A DNA stretch of 64,000 nt from Gnetum montanum (taxonomy: Eukaryota > Streptophyta > Gnetopsida > Gnetales > Gnetaceae): assembly GCA_015680685.1 (NCBI GenBank), contig MNCI01003588.1, forward strand, positions 652,242 to 716,241, given 5' to 3'. A program made the position numbers and the translations under genes. The notes under the pieces are model-generated. The model was not told the origin of the DNA and searched no databases. It worked only from the letters and a program-made list of their open reading frames with translations. Of the stretch, positions 46,430-59,418 are shown one piece after another; position 1 is the stretch's first letter, and each line of letters opens with the position of its first letter.

Positions 46430-49080
46430 TTGTAAATAAATCAAAGGAATTCTTGGGTTAGTTCTTTTCTTAGGAATAGGTCATGCCTTAATCTAGTCCA
46501 ATACTATTTTGATTAACGTGATAGTTGTAAGTTTCTTATTTCATTATTGTAGAAGCATAGTGGTTGTAGGAGGATTTTTCATATAAGAAACATGATTCAA
46601 TGAAGTCCTAATTCTATGAACCTTTTCTAGAATTGTCTTGAAGAAAGGATGTTTTCTCAATTTTTCTTTAGCATTGTTGGTATGATTCTCTTTTTGCATA
46701 GTCACTATCCTTGTAGCACTTTTCTACTATGGTTGTAACAATAGCTCCCCTTGCATTACTAGTGGTGGAATTGGTACTAGGGGATTAGAGTGTTGACTTA
46801 ATGGACTAGCCATTGATTGATGTACATATGTATTGGAATCCATCCTTGGAGTGGTAGGTCTATGGTACTTAAGTGGATAATATTGAGAAGTGTGAATTGA
46901 CATGTTTCCTGGAGAGATTGGTTGCTACATATAATATCCATAAGGGTCTTGTTTCCTATATGGATAGTATTTCCTTGGTGGTGGAATTGGCCATACTTGT
47001 GGTTATTGCCACTATTGTTGGTATTTCTCCTATGGTTTAGGATAAGCTCCACTTGGGTAGTGAATTGGTTGGAAGGACTACTTGAGATTGCCTTGAGGGT
47101 AAGGTAGTTCTTTGAGCATTTGTTTTTTGATGAATCATAGATTATGTGCATATGCCCTTGATTTTTACAAGTGTGCCATCACAAGACAACATCCTTAGGA
47201 TTTTTGTGTTGTCATACTTTACACCCTTCCTCATCCTGTATGCTTAAGTCAGTACATTCTTCCATGGAAGAAACTTTTTCATTTTATTTATAATATTTAT
47301 GTTCATATTCTCTTTTCTTTTTCTTCTCTCATTCTTATTAAAGGCCTATTTAGTTCTTTCTTTTAAAATTTTCAAATATGTAGTAAGTTTTTCATCAACA
47401 TAGTCCCACATATTTTCTACCTTGGTTGCTATATCACTGATAGATTCTTGAATTGGTAGAGTTTTCTTATGGGTAAATTCTTCTAAGGATTTTTCCTCTT
47501 ACTTCTCACATATTTGTACATTTCTTTTTATGATAGATGGATCTCAATTATATTCCTTGGCTAATTTTTTCTTTTTTAACTCACCTTTATCCTTTGTGAC
47601 TTGATTAATTAGCTTCTATATTTGATGGAAAATCATCTCTGATAGTCTTCCTTGGGGATAGGCCCCAAAGGTTTCTTTGGTTTTATTCCTCAATCCATTG
47701 ATAATGTGTCTAAGTTGCTTTTTTTGGGAAAATCTAGGGTTTGGGCATCTATGCAAACAAGAGCAGTATCTTCCTATTACCACATCAAGGGATTCATGTG
47801 TCCCTTACTTCCAACACTAGATCTACATTCTAAGATTGGACATCCTATACTAAGTTTGGTATTTTTCATTAAAAATTTCAAGCATGGTACTTCAACTTTT
47901 GATTGATTGATGTTTTAATGATCTATACTAGTTTTCTACCTCTTTAATGAGTGTCTTGAGAAACAAATTGGGCTTTTACCAGTTACTTTCTATATTCTAT
48001 AGGGCACAAGAATCATGAAATGCTTAAAGGTGATGTTGTGGATTTGCATTATATCCCCCTTCAAACTTAGGAATAATATTCATATCAAGTTGCTTGATGA
48101 AACTATCCTTCACATGCTTGGTTTGAATGTACACTTCTTCCCTAATGTTGATCATGATGCAAGTAGCCAACAAGGACTCTTCATGATCATACAGTTCATA
48201 TGCTCTATTGTAGTGATGTCCCCTTTGGTACTCATATCAATCTCTCTCTTCACATTTCTTCTTGTCTCTTTGTGGTTCACACTCATCATCTTCTTAATCA
48301 AGATGCCTTTTAGGATTCTCATATCTATCATGAGACCAATGTCTCTCCTTGTCATGATTTTTGAACCTTCATTTCTTTCTATTTAAGCCCACTGATGATC
48401 ATGAGGAGGAAGATGAAGTAGTTGGAGAACAATGTTGGTTGGTTCTCTTTCTATGACTCTAGAGTTCATCTCTTTGTGATCCTATAGAAACTCTAGGCCT
48501 TGAGTCCTACTTGTGTTTAGAGTTCTCTACATCTCTTCTTGGTGTATTTGCAAGGGTTAAATGTAACTATACTTTGATAGGTTCTTCTAGATAGATAATA
48601 AGCATTTGTGAATGGGCTTCATGATTATGGTGGAGTTTTTCTACTAAAAATGCATCACCATCAAGTTCTTCAAGAAAAACAATAGGATTGACTTGTTTTC
48701 CTTTGTTATTCTCATGCTTTTTCTCCATAGTATTATCTCTTCATACTTATGTCTCTATGAGTTGATAGGGCCTAATCATGTGTTTATTCACATGATATCC
48801 CTCTTGCACATGGCTTAGATTCATTTCTCTTAAGGTTGTTTGAAGCATGGCTGGTGTTGAACACTTTAGAGGAAAAACAATGTTGCCTTGTAAGTCTCTC
48901 CATCTCAACTACCCATCTTGATGAAAGATGAATGCAAAACTAGGATAATAAGGATCGGTGTGAGCATATGAGATTCATGTTTGCATAAGCATACTCTAGT
49001 CTTCATCATCATGTGTTTTTTCATTGTCCTTTTGTAGCTATTTGGTAGGTGATAATTTTTCTTTTAAGTGTTGAAGCCAT
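46430..49080 (-). pseudogene. gag: family-T gag, minus strand
   Basis: Probable start MASTLKRK at 49080. An Arg/Asp/His-rich tract on the minus strand near 48150-48400 corresponds to the Ser/Arg-rich region of the other copies. The capsid core at about 47890-47650 reads STMLEIFNEKYQT, GTHESLDVVIGRY and QLRHIINGLRNKTKETFG, matching the gag at 18.5 kb and 61 kb motif by motif. Many stops and frameshifts. 46800-47151 is a Pro/Asn/His-rich C-terminal part. Confidence 0.72.
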
Positions 49081-49203
49081 CTTATATGCTTGGTTCTTAG
49101 TTACTTATGTATTATTAAAATTGATTTAAGGTATAAGGATAGAATTTGTGATTCTTAATACAATGAACATTATAAGATTAATTACATAGCATACATTGAC
49201 ACA

Positions 49204-49222
49204 TCCTTGATAATGGCAACAA
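49204..49222 (-). promoter_or_regulatory. decayed tRNA-Asp primer-binding site
   Basis: Minus-strand TTGTTGCCATTATCAAGGA follows the LTR end ATCA. Compared with TGGCGCCGTTGCCGGGGA most differences are transitions. It is weaker than the sites at 17291 and 60222. Confidence 0.5.
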
Positions 49223-50091
49223 TGATGAGCGATGGAGGTATCCCAACACCCTACCATACAAGTCATGAATGCTAGCATGCAACTAGATTGTAATCTATAG
49301 ATAGAGAATGGAATTATGCTAGTGATTAATGTTGATTCTGAGATTGCTATCTTCCTATTTTGAACTAGTGAAGTTTAAATGTATGGTTTAATTCTTAGTA
49401 GGACATATGATTAGTTGATATTGTTAGGCTCTAATTACTACTAATTATGAACATAGCAAAATTTGAGAATAATAATCTAAATCTAAGGAATGAAAGTAAT
49501 GTAAATCTATTTTAGCCTATAGTGATGAGCATCTGGTCTTGGTTTACCATACATGCCCTGGACTCATATAACTATCACTAGGTTATCAAGAATTATGGTC
49601 CTAGGTGAACCAAACAATAACATCACTAGGATTACAAAATGATTACACTAATGCACTCAAAGTTATTCTTACTCATTCCACTTTACTAATGAACAAGTAA
49701 AGTTAAGTACTTTGAAAATGTAATGAGTTAAATAAGTAAACATCAAAATTTAGCTAAGTAAAAAAGTAAAACTAAGTAGATGCTTTAATGATGAAATAAC
49801 ATCTTAATCTTTATTTCTAAAAACGAACTCTTTAACAATACACTTCACTCAACGAAAGATTCTATACAACTACTCTACATCACACTATAGACATTCACTC
49901 TATTGCTAAAGTTATGAAAACAAACTACAAGATTCTAGCCAAGGGTGGAATAAAAAAGTTGATGACTGTGCATCCAAGTGTTGGTATTTAGAGGGTTGCA
50001 CACATATCAAGACATCATATCAATGATGACATAGCATGAGCTATGACATCATAGATATAATATCACAATGCAACAAAAATTGACTTTCTCA
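49223..50091 (-). repeat. 5' LTR of the outer family-T element
   Basis: 869 bp, collinear with 27972-28802. It keeps the 'gtatcccaacaccctaccat' block and the degenerate U3 repeats (TATGACATCATAGATATAA, about 50042). Confidence 0.8.
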
Positions 50092-50312
50092 ACTACTGAG
50101 ATTAGGATTGGATAGCGTAGCTAGATCAATCATAGGTTTTCAATAAATCAAAATTTGAGGAACCTATTATGCATACATGCATAAATGGAAGAAAAACAAA
50201 CCAAAATATTAGCTTCTAAATGATTTGTGACATGTTATTTTGATTTAATTTCATTAATAGATAGATTATGAAATAATCAATGCTAGATGACAATGGTAGT
50301 TGTAGGTATAAC

Positions 50313-51572
50313 TGTGGATTGTTGAACTTAGAAAGGGGGGATGAATAAGTTCTTCAAATTAAATATTTTTTAGACAAAGCACATACACCAAATTTAATAT
50401 GGTTTCCCAACTTAGGTAGTTCATACTTGGAGGGTAGATCACAAGCACACCTCCAAGCTTTTTTTCTCTTAAATGTGGTTTGAAAGGTCCACACGTTATA
50501 GAGTCTTCAAGCCTAGCTTGAGAGTGTTGTGCCACAACACCAACCACTAAACCCTACAAGATCCTATCAGGTTTGGAATGTGGTTTCTAGGCTTCCACAA
50601 CCTTTATAATCTTGATCTCTACTCTAGAGTGTTGTTTTACAAAACCAAATACTCACTCCCATAGGAATCCAATGAGCTTAAGCATGATGCCTTCCCGCAA
50701 GAAGCACATCAACCCTATAGGGTAACAAGGAAGAAAAATTACAAGTGATAAATGCAACTTAGTTTATGGATCGTTCCACTTTGAGATACAACACACATTA
50801 CAATGAACAAAAGATTGAATAATGAGGAGCAACAAAGTTCACAATGATTGAAAAATTATTATACACAAGCTTGCACATCTCCCAATACATATGATGTCTC
50901 CTTATAGTTGTCATGTTTCTAAATCCATCTTGGAACTCATGCAAAAACTAGGCAATAATCACTAATGATCATGGAAGATGTATTATTTCTACTTGAAATG
51001 TCTTTCTAATTTTTTCTTCTATTCTAGAAATGTCTTTCTCTGGGAAAGACATCTTTCAAAAATCTCCATTCTAGGAAGATGTATTTTTCTAATGGAAGAA
51101 GTCTTTCTAAATTTGGCCTACATTCTATGAAGATGTATTTCTAAAGTAAATACATCTTTACCTAAGGAAAGACATATGCTATTTCTTGAAGACATCTTTG
51201 TCTGAGCATTCTCTAATTCTACCAAGATGTCTATTGTTTCCTAGAAACATATTTCTCCAAATTTCTTTGCATGATGAATTCATTGTTCCTTGTCCACAAC
51301 CTTGATCTTTTGCATGCTTTAATGATGACAACTTTGCTTCTCTAGTATTTGGTCCTCATCCATGTTCTTTGGAATTCTTGCATGTTTGTTTGAGACCTTA
51401 TGGATGGCCATCTACTTTGAGCCCTAAACTAGTTCATTTCTTGTCATCTTGTAGGCTTTAGCTCATCTTGGTTTCCCATGTATGTTTTTCTACAAACATA
51501 ATAACAATATAGCCATGAAAACAACCTTTGACTCCATTTTACTTAGTGTTTTAACATATCAAAAGGTCCACA
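50313..51572 (-). repeat. 3' LTR of the copia-type element
   Basis: Minus strand TGTGGACC to ...AACAATCCACA. Near the end it holds the conserved copia phrase CCCCCCTTTCTAAGTTCAAC and AACC-rich blocks. At 50990-51250 it carries a cluster of 'aagacatctt/gatgtctttc' motifs. Confidence 0.88.
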
Positions 51573-51590
51573 ACCTCCTCCTTTTTGGTG
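51573..51590 (-). promoter_or_regulatory. polypurine tract of the copia-type element
   Basis: Minus-strand CACCAAAAAGGAGGAGGT directly before the LTR start TGTGGACC, the standard position and type for copia elements. Confidence 0.82.
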
Positions 51591-53282
51591 ATGTTCAAAA
51601 CTTAAGAAAATGGGTTTGTGATCATACAAATATAACCATACTATTCTCCCACTTTTTGAGTAGTAGCAAAAAGGATAAGGCACAGAAATTGGGAAGAGAG
51701 TATTCATTAAAGCATAGTATAAAATAAGCATAATAAAAAATCATGGTAGAATCCCAAAAAATTAGCAAGTAACAATATCAATTAAAGAGCACATATTTTT
51801 CAGCACTAAGTTCCATGAGGAGTTGTCCTAAATTTATCAAGAATTGATCCAAGAATTTCCAAGTGATACTCAAACTTAAAGCTAAAAGTGAAGTATATGC
51901 CTTGAAGATCAAGTAACTTGTCTCAAATGAATCATTAGTAACTTATAGTAAATAGTTCTTTTAATGCTCAAATATACTGAGTCCTTTAAAAAAAACATTA
52001 GCAAAAGATTAGGGAATATCTTATATGATAAGGAGAATACATTTCATAATGTGAGCTCAGTCATATGATATTTTAAATTCTTGAGCTAGGAAGTGTATCT
52101 TAACACAAACTACTCAAAGAATGTTTCAATACAAAATTGTGGATACTTTCCTAAAATCAAAATGATCATGTGCGGAATAATATCACTATTTGCATTCTTT
52201 CACAAAGATATATGTACTTCTTACTTCAACTTATTCTTGAATATCAAATAGGTGGGCTGATTATACATAAGATTTTCTCTCCTCAGTTCAAGACAAGAAT
52301 CTACAACTAATTAAAAAAAAAGAACCTACAATGCATAATTTGATGATAAATACCAAGTATAGATCAAGCAACCTATCTAGTTGAAATAAATATCTTATTA
52401 GAACTTGTATCTTTATATTCAACTAGAAATTTGGAAGACATCAGCACAAAGGGTATGAGAGTCATTAAAAAACATGCATATTTTTGTTTTTGTACAAGGT
52501 AATGTCAAAAACACAACCATTTTTCAAAAAAAATGATAAACATGACAAAGGATATCACAAATTTAATTCATCCACCTTAAAGAAAAAATACCTCTTGATG
52601 TCCTTATCTTACTCATTTTGAAATATTTTGTTGCTTCAATGTCTCTTGGTTGAATTCTCCAAAGAGTCCCCCTACATTAATGATCTCAAAATGGTGATGG
52701 ATATTGAGGAATAGGCTCCTCCTAAACATGCTACTTATCTTGGTCTATTAATGTACAAATCTTGTAAATAAAAAATGCACTATAATTGTAGGTCAACATT
52801 AAGCTCAAATGTGGAGACTAAGATCCCCAATTAGTAATATTAATATGAGTTTTTACAAACTTGTCTTAAATATAAAAAATATTCCAAAGGCCATGATCAT
52901 CACAATAAGTTTAGATTAAACATGACTAAAACCAATAAGATAATGATCCAAAAGGAAATCAAAATAAGAGCTACACACATCTTTTCATAGAACCAATTAT
53001 GTCAAGCTAAAAGAATGAAAGTAAGGAATGCTCTAAACAATTATTCCACCATTTTTCATGACACAAATAATTTTGGACTTCAAATAATATATTAGCTAGC
53101 AAGTAAAGAGAAGTAAGCTTACCTTGACTTACCTTACTTGTAGAGGAAAAGAGAAGATTAATGGAGTTTGAGATGAGGTCCCCTATCATGAAGTACCTCC
53201 TCATCCATTGGTTCTGTCTCAGTAGACTATATGTTTGATGTCTCTAATTGTTCATGATTTTTATGATAGAACCTTTGATCAC

Positions 53283-54824
53283 TTATTGCATCATTTTCAA
53301 TTCTCCACTTCTCTTCATTCTCACTAGTTGGTACCTATACAATTTCCTCACCAAAGCCTTTTTTACAAAAGTATTAAACTTGTTTTGATCATCATGAGTA
53401 TAGTTAAGAGTTTGGCTATATCCACAATTTTTACAAAAAAACAAAGTATTATCCTTATGATAAAAATTATCAAACATAACTATGTTTGAGCTTGTACTTG
53501 AATTTATATGCATTGCTTCCTCTAAATTCCTTAGCTATTTTTCAGGAGTCTCATCTTCTTGAACCTTATTGTAATCCTTATTAAAAGAGGTTAGTTGTTG
53601 AATCTTAGCTTTTATGTCTAAGATCTCTTCTTTCACTTCAATATGAATAGAATATAGCTTAGAAAGTACTAATTTCTTTGCCTTCCTAATTAAATGATGT
53701 AAAAAAAATTCTTCTATAAATTCACTATACCTCTTCTCATACTTACCATATTGTTTATCCATATGTGAGGAATTTTCATTGGTAAGTTCCATGCATATGA
53801 GATTTGAATCATTGGAAGAATTGCATGAATCTTCTTCACTTTTCTCACCATCATTCCAACTTGTATAAAAGTTGGTCTTTTTTTATTCCTCATCATTGGA
53901 TCTATTCTTTAGTTGTACCTTACTATCACTTGGATAGCTAGACATTTAAAGGTCATATGGCCTCTTCCTCCATAAATCCAACATCTATAGAAGAGAAATC
54001 TAAGTTGGAAGTATTTAAATTTTTTTTACATCTATCTCTACTTATAAAAAGATTTGGTCTTTGCTGAGATGCTTCCTTGTTTCTTCTTGTAAGAAATCAT
54101 TGTATTTTTCTTGAGAAAAGAATAATTTCATCTTCATTGCCCTCATCATGCTCATTTGACTCCTTCTCCTTGGATGTAGTCTTTAGAGAAATAGGTCTTT
54201 CTTGGTTTGCTCCTTCACTTATGAGATTCATTTCATAAGCAATGAAAGAACTTTGAAGCACTTCAAATTTCAATGTTGAGAAATTTTTGATTTCCTCCAT
54301 AGCTAACTTTGGTTGTAGAATTCTGATCATTTTGATGATGACATCACTTTTGAGTAGATATTTTTCTATTCCTATAATAGCTATTACAAGATCATTGGCT
54401 CTAGAGAAATAACTCTTTATTTTCTCATCTTCTCTCATTTTGAGTTTATTGTACTAACTTTGTAAAGCTAACAATTTCGATTACTTAACAATAGATATTT
54501 CCTCATATGTAACATCTAAATTTTATCAAATTTCTTTGGTCATTTTACATCCTACTACCCTATTAAATTCAAATTTATTCAAAGCACAATATAAATTTTT
54601 TTTTCTTTTGAATCAAACATGAACTTATCCTTTTCCTCTTATGTCCATTTGTTGCAAGGTTTGATGAGGCCTATGGAGTTGTTGACACGTGGAGCATAGC
54701 CTTTAAGGATTAACTCCCATAGTTCAAATTTCATGGATTCAAAAAATCCTTGCATTCTAGGTTTCCAATAGGTGAATTCGAATCCATCGAACATGGGTGG
54801 CTTTATGTAAGATGTCCCTTGCAT
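53283..54824 (-). pseudogene. gag: copia-type gag (UBN2-like), broken
   Basis: Starts MQGTSYIKPPMFDGFEFTYW at 54824, then PRMQGFFESMKFELWELILK, the typical N-terminus of plant copia gag. The 54438-54097 part has MREDEKIKSYFSRANDLVIA, IKMIRILQPKLAMEEIKNFS and FEVLQSSFIAYEM, the UBN2 family pattern. A zinc-knuckle relic CWIYGGRGHMTFKC lies at about 53945-53990 with the second Cys changed to Tyr. 53792-53283 holds a Lys/Glu-rich coiled-coil-like part. Frameshifts and stops throughout. Confidence 0.85.
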
Positions 54825-54869
54825 TGTTCGCTCTTAAATTTGATGATGAAAGAGAAGAGTACTAGGATT

Positions 54870-56131
54870 TATGGATCATTAAACTTATAAGGGGAGGAAT
54901 GAATAATTTTTCCAAATTAAAATGTTTTTAGACAAAGCGCACACACCAAATTTAACGTGGTTCCCCAACTTGGGTAGTCCACACTCAGAGGGTAGTTTGC
55001 AAGCACACCTTTGGACTTTGTTGCTTTCAAATTTGATTTGAAGGATCCACATCCTGTACAGTCTTCAAGCCCTACTCCATAGTTTTGTTCTACAACACCA
55101 ACCACTCAACCCTACAAGGTTCCATCAAGGTTGGAATGTGGTTTCTAGGCTTCCAAAACCTTTACAATCTTGAGCTCCACTCTAGAGTATTGTGTTGTAA
55201 CACCAAAAACTCAATCCCGTAGGATCCCAACAAGCTCAAGTAAGATGCCTTCCTGAAAAAAGCCAATCAACCTTGTAGGGTAACAAGGGAGAGTAATTAC
55301 AAGGGATAAATACAACTTAGTTTGCTAATCCTTGTACTTTGAGGTACAACACACTTTCTAGTGAACAAAAGATAGAACAATGAGGAGTAACGAAGTATAT
55401 AATGATTGACAAATTATTAAACAATGACTGTACATAAGCTTGCATATTTCCCAATGCACACAATGTCTTCTTATAGCTACCATGTTTCTAAATCCATCTT
55501 GGAACTTATGCAATGGCTAAGCAGTGGTCACTAATGGTCATGGAAGATGTATACTTTATGCTTGAGAGGTCTTTCTGATTTTGTCATCTATTCTAGGAAG
55601 ACATCTTTGCCTGGGAAAGACATCTTTCTGAAATCTCCATGTCAAGAAAACATCTTTATATGATGGAAGATGTCTTTCTAAATATGGCCTACATTCTATG
55701 AAGATATCTTTCTCTAGTAAATATGTCTTTGCTTGAGGAAATATGTCTATTGTTTCTTGAACATGTCTTTGTCTAAGCATTCTCCAATTTTGTCAAGACA
55801 TATACTATTTCTTAAAATTCCTTTGCATGATGAATTCATTGTTCCTTGTCCACAACCTTGGTCTTTTGTATTCTTTAATGATAACAAATTTTCTTGTAAT
55901 GTATCAATTATTTATGGACCTTGTTCTATGGAATTCTTGCATGCTCATTTGAGACCTTGTGGATGACCTTCCCCTTTGAGCTCTAAACTAGTTCATTTCT
56001 TATCATCTTGTAGCCTTTAACTCATAGTGGTTTCCCATGTACATTATCCTACAAACACAATAATCAAAAAACCATGCAAACAACCTTTAACTCCATTTTA
56101 CTTAACATTTTAACATACTAAAAGGTTCAAA
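54870..56131 (-). repeat. 5' LTR of the copia-type element
   Basis: Collinear with 50313-51572. The start has decayed to TTTGAACC and the end to ...GATCCATA. The same 'aagacatctt' motif cluster is present at 55550-55800. A primer site after the LTR is not recognisable (AATCCTAGTACTC on the minus strand). Confidence 0.87.
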
Positions 56132-56136
56132 ATAAC

Positions 56137-59100
56137 CTTGCACTTAGAAGGAAGACTTGGAGTTGTATTTCCAACATGTAAATAAGTAGTGGTAATGGGA
56201 TATATGGCAATAGATCTTTCATAGGATGTAAGATGTGCTCACATGCTTTCATGAGTTAGTTGAATGGTTGGCTAGGAATCCAGTGATGTTTCACTCATGC
56301 CTTCTCTCTCTTATTCATATTTTAATTTCCATCCCTTCTTTTTTCATTTTTTGCATTTTTTCATGTGGTAGGAATTTTATCAAGTAAAATAGAGGATGAT
56401 AGTTGGTCATCCAAGGAGATAGAATCCTATTTGATGATAATTTCTCACTAGTTGTTGGGGAACCATCAATGTTCCATTAATGAATTTTACAAGGGCAAGA
56501 AGAACCTTCTATTGAAAGGATGCACTTATGATTCCTTGGTGGCTTGGAATTATGAGCAAATAATCTTAAGCTTATCTGCTAGAGATGGTGGTGGTTTCAT
56601 GACATAAGATAATTGATTAGTCTTTCATTTATTTGATTGTAACTCAATGACCCTAATGGCTTAATCAAGACTATTTCTTTTTACGTTTATTCACTGCTTG
56701 CATATTTTTCTTATGGATTGGATATCTAACAAAATCATACCTTATGTTCTTAGATATCTTAGTTTATTTGATTGATGGTATCACACATTTTAGAGCCTTT
56801 TGATTTGTTTAGCATGAGAGAAAGACATGTTCTTATCAATTTCTACATTTATGTCTTTCTTTGTTTTGCTTATGTTCTTTAGTATGTGCATTTATTTCAT
56901 GTTGGAAGAGGCATAATTGTGTATGTATTCTTTAATTCACTCTTATGTCATTCATCATACCCATGTATATGTTCAACATTTGACTATAATTTTTTTCATG
57001 TTTTTTCTAGGAATTACATTTATCATAATTTTCATGAATGAACTTTTTAATGGTGTTTTAATCATTAAAGATTTCACATGATTTTCAACATTGTTATAGT
57101 GTAACATGTTTAGGGAGATGCACTATGAATACTTGAGGCCCATGCAAAAATTGGTCAGTAGATCTTAAGCCATGGTTTATGAACCAATATAAATATAATA
57201 TTCTTCAATTCAACCTAAGGAACACTAGTTTAATATAAAACCTAAAAGGCCTCTCTCAAAAGGTAGATTTTGGGAACAAGGATTTCAAGCTCAAACTACA
57301 ATTAGAAGGCATGCATAATAACATCACTTGAGTACAAGCTAAAATATTTGTTAAATGTTTCTTCCAAGCCTGAAAGATCTTTAATTTTGCAAGAATTTTG
57401 GTGAACTCTTCTTATTAAAAACTATCCCTAGAATTCCCTTCTTAGATTTGTAATTTTATAATGTATCTTTTGTTAGATTTATTTGTACATTTGTAATTCC
57501 TCTACATTAACCTTATCATGTGTCTAGTTCTTACTTTTGTATCTTGGGTATTAAATAAATAGGACTAGCATTGCTCAACTTTGAGGAAATGATGAGTCAT
57601 CTAGTGGTATTTGGTAAGTCCATTGTAAGTCCTAGGATTAGAAAGTATTTCATGTATGCTATGTTTGTATTTCTAGCATATTTGATTAAAGTTTGTATCT
57701 CTTGGGCATGTATCCTTACTTCCTATGTTATACTTCAAAGTTGTGTGCATGTTCTAGGTTCCTTAGGATGTTTTTGGCTTTTTTTGGATATTCTAATGAT
57801 TTTTCAACATGTTTCCTAGTGTTCTAACATTCATCTAATATTGTTAACTTAAATTATGTTAGGGATGCACTGATTACCCTCAGCCAATGCAACCGCTACA
57901 TTAGCATAAGGGTGCTAATGCATCCCATGCCTAGCTTGATTTGGCCAACTTCATCCATGATGTAACTTGGATTAATATAGGTTATGTTAATGGATATATT
58001 TTGATGCTTGGACACTAAAAAATTTCTGTTGTTACTTTATAAAAACTATAAATCCTTGGGATGAGCTCTCATATACATTATTGAAAACTTTATCATTATT
58101 TTGGGCTTTTGACATCTAATTTATGTAAAGAACTTCTTCTTCCTTAGGTAAGTTAACTTCCTTTTTATTTGTATGTGTATTTTGAGTCATCTCTTTCATA
58201 AGTGTAGCTAAACTCTGTTAGAGCATTATCTTACTAACATAGCTTAGAACTATTTGATTGATGCAAAGTCTAGTGTTTACATAGTGAATAAAGCTCATGG
58301 TTTTTCCTTTATTCTATAATGTTGATGTCTTAAAATCTTAAAATACCATAATATTTATTTTTTTATGTTTCTTTAAGCTATGAAAATTCATCCTTATCTA
58401 AGGAAGTCACAACTATACAACATGATGTTAGGTTATTGAAGTTGTAACAAGAAGCCATTTCTTACTTTTCATGTATGGTGTTGCACCTATTTCATTAGTG
58501 ATTATGACACATGTAAGAGATTGTGAGCATTACATCTTTTTCCACAAGGGATCATGATGCATGTATGCTTATTATTATTTTATCCTTATATACATAAAAT
58601 CCATAAAAATCATCATACATAGAATTATAAATGTTTTCTCATTATGGAAACATGGGGTTCCATTGTATTATATGTATTATGACATCTTTTATGTTTATTG
58701 AATGTAATGACATACACAACTGTTCATGGAAATTCACTCAATATCAACTTCGAAGCTTACAACTAGATCACACTATATTCCATATGATATAATACCATTA
58801 GTCATGATCAACTCAACTTGTATCACATTGGCACAATCTTAAAGATAAAGTTAAAAATATTACTAGCTAATGTGTAGTGAACACACTATTTTGTAGAGCT
58901 TAATTTATGATAAAGAAAGATAAATTTAAAACTTAAGGTTAGTAATTAGTGTTTTTTACAAAAAATTATATATTATAGTTTGTAAGGATGTTGCAATTAT
59001 TCTCTTCATGAAGGCCACATTATTAAAATCTAACTTTTTCTTAGTAAAAAAGTTATTCATGAAGAGATGAAACAAAAAATGTTTTAAAAGGATAAACAAT

Positions 59101-59418
59101 AGTAGTTTTCAATAGGCACAAATAAATTATTTTTCATGTTCTCAACATTTTAATAATCCTTTTAAATATAAAGGGATTACTAAACATTTGATATTTAAAG
59201 AGAATTCCTCTTTAGAAAAAAATAAATTTTTTGTAGGAACCAGTAGTGAAAATGCTAATACAAACATATTCTACTTAGTGTAACATAAAAAGAAAAGGCC
59301 TATAGATACTAAATTTTATTTAATAAACCCAGAGATATCTTCTTCTCTCTATACTTCTACTATTTTTCTATATGTTTTATCATCACATAATAAATTTCCA
59401 TATATTAGTCACATGGAT
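56137..59418. other. AT-rich stretch with one exon-like fragment
   Basis: On the plus strand 56372-56607 is open except for one stop and reads SKIEDDSWSSKEIESYLM and LLKGCTYDSLVAWNYEQIIL. It is preceded by a splice-acceptor-like ATTTTTTCATGTGGTAG. I do not recognise it. An imperfect inverted repeat, GGGATGCACTGATTACCCT (57862) and AGGGTGCTAATGCATCCC (57909), could form a hairpin. Otherwise nothing is recognisable. Confidence 0.4.

Larger units (their letters stand above)
27972..50091 (-). mobile_element. family-T gypsy element with nested insertions (22.1 kb)
   Basis: Outer element of the central complex, reading right to left: 5' LTR 50091-49223, tRNA-Asp-type PBS, gag about 49080-46430, protease 46420-45968, undefined 45.9-43.5 kb, ORF P in three blocks, PPT 28815-28803, 3' LTR 28802-27972. 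Flanks ACTGT (27967-27971) and ACTAC (50092-50096) agree at only three of five bases. Insertions inside are a solo LTR at 29566-30418, a tRNA-iMet element at 31333-38904 and its relative at 39094-42591 (with a further solo LTR). The LTRs are collinear over their full length and clearly more diverged from each other than those of the 16.2-kb element. Confidence 0.75.
50313..56131 (-). mobile_element. Ty1/copia-type element, gag only, both LTRs (5819 bp)
   Basis: LTRs 50313-51572 and 54870-56131 (1260 and 1262 bp), exact target duplication ATAAC at 50308-50312 and 56132-56136, PPT at 51573-51590. The internal 3.3 kb encodes only a broken copia-type gag on the minus strand. No protease, integrase, RT or RNase H is recognisable, so it depended on a partner. 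LTR ends are TGTGG...CCACA. By hand count about 17 of 99 bases differ between the LTRs near their left ends, so the insertion is old. Confidence 0.9.

Noticed and set aside
48015-48386. 123-codon plus-strand hydrophobic frame as a membrane protein
   Set aside because: It is the complement of the charged tract of the minus-strand family-T gag; apparent hydrophobicity is an antisense artefact.
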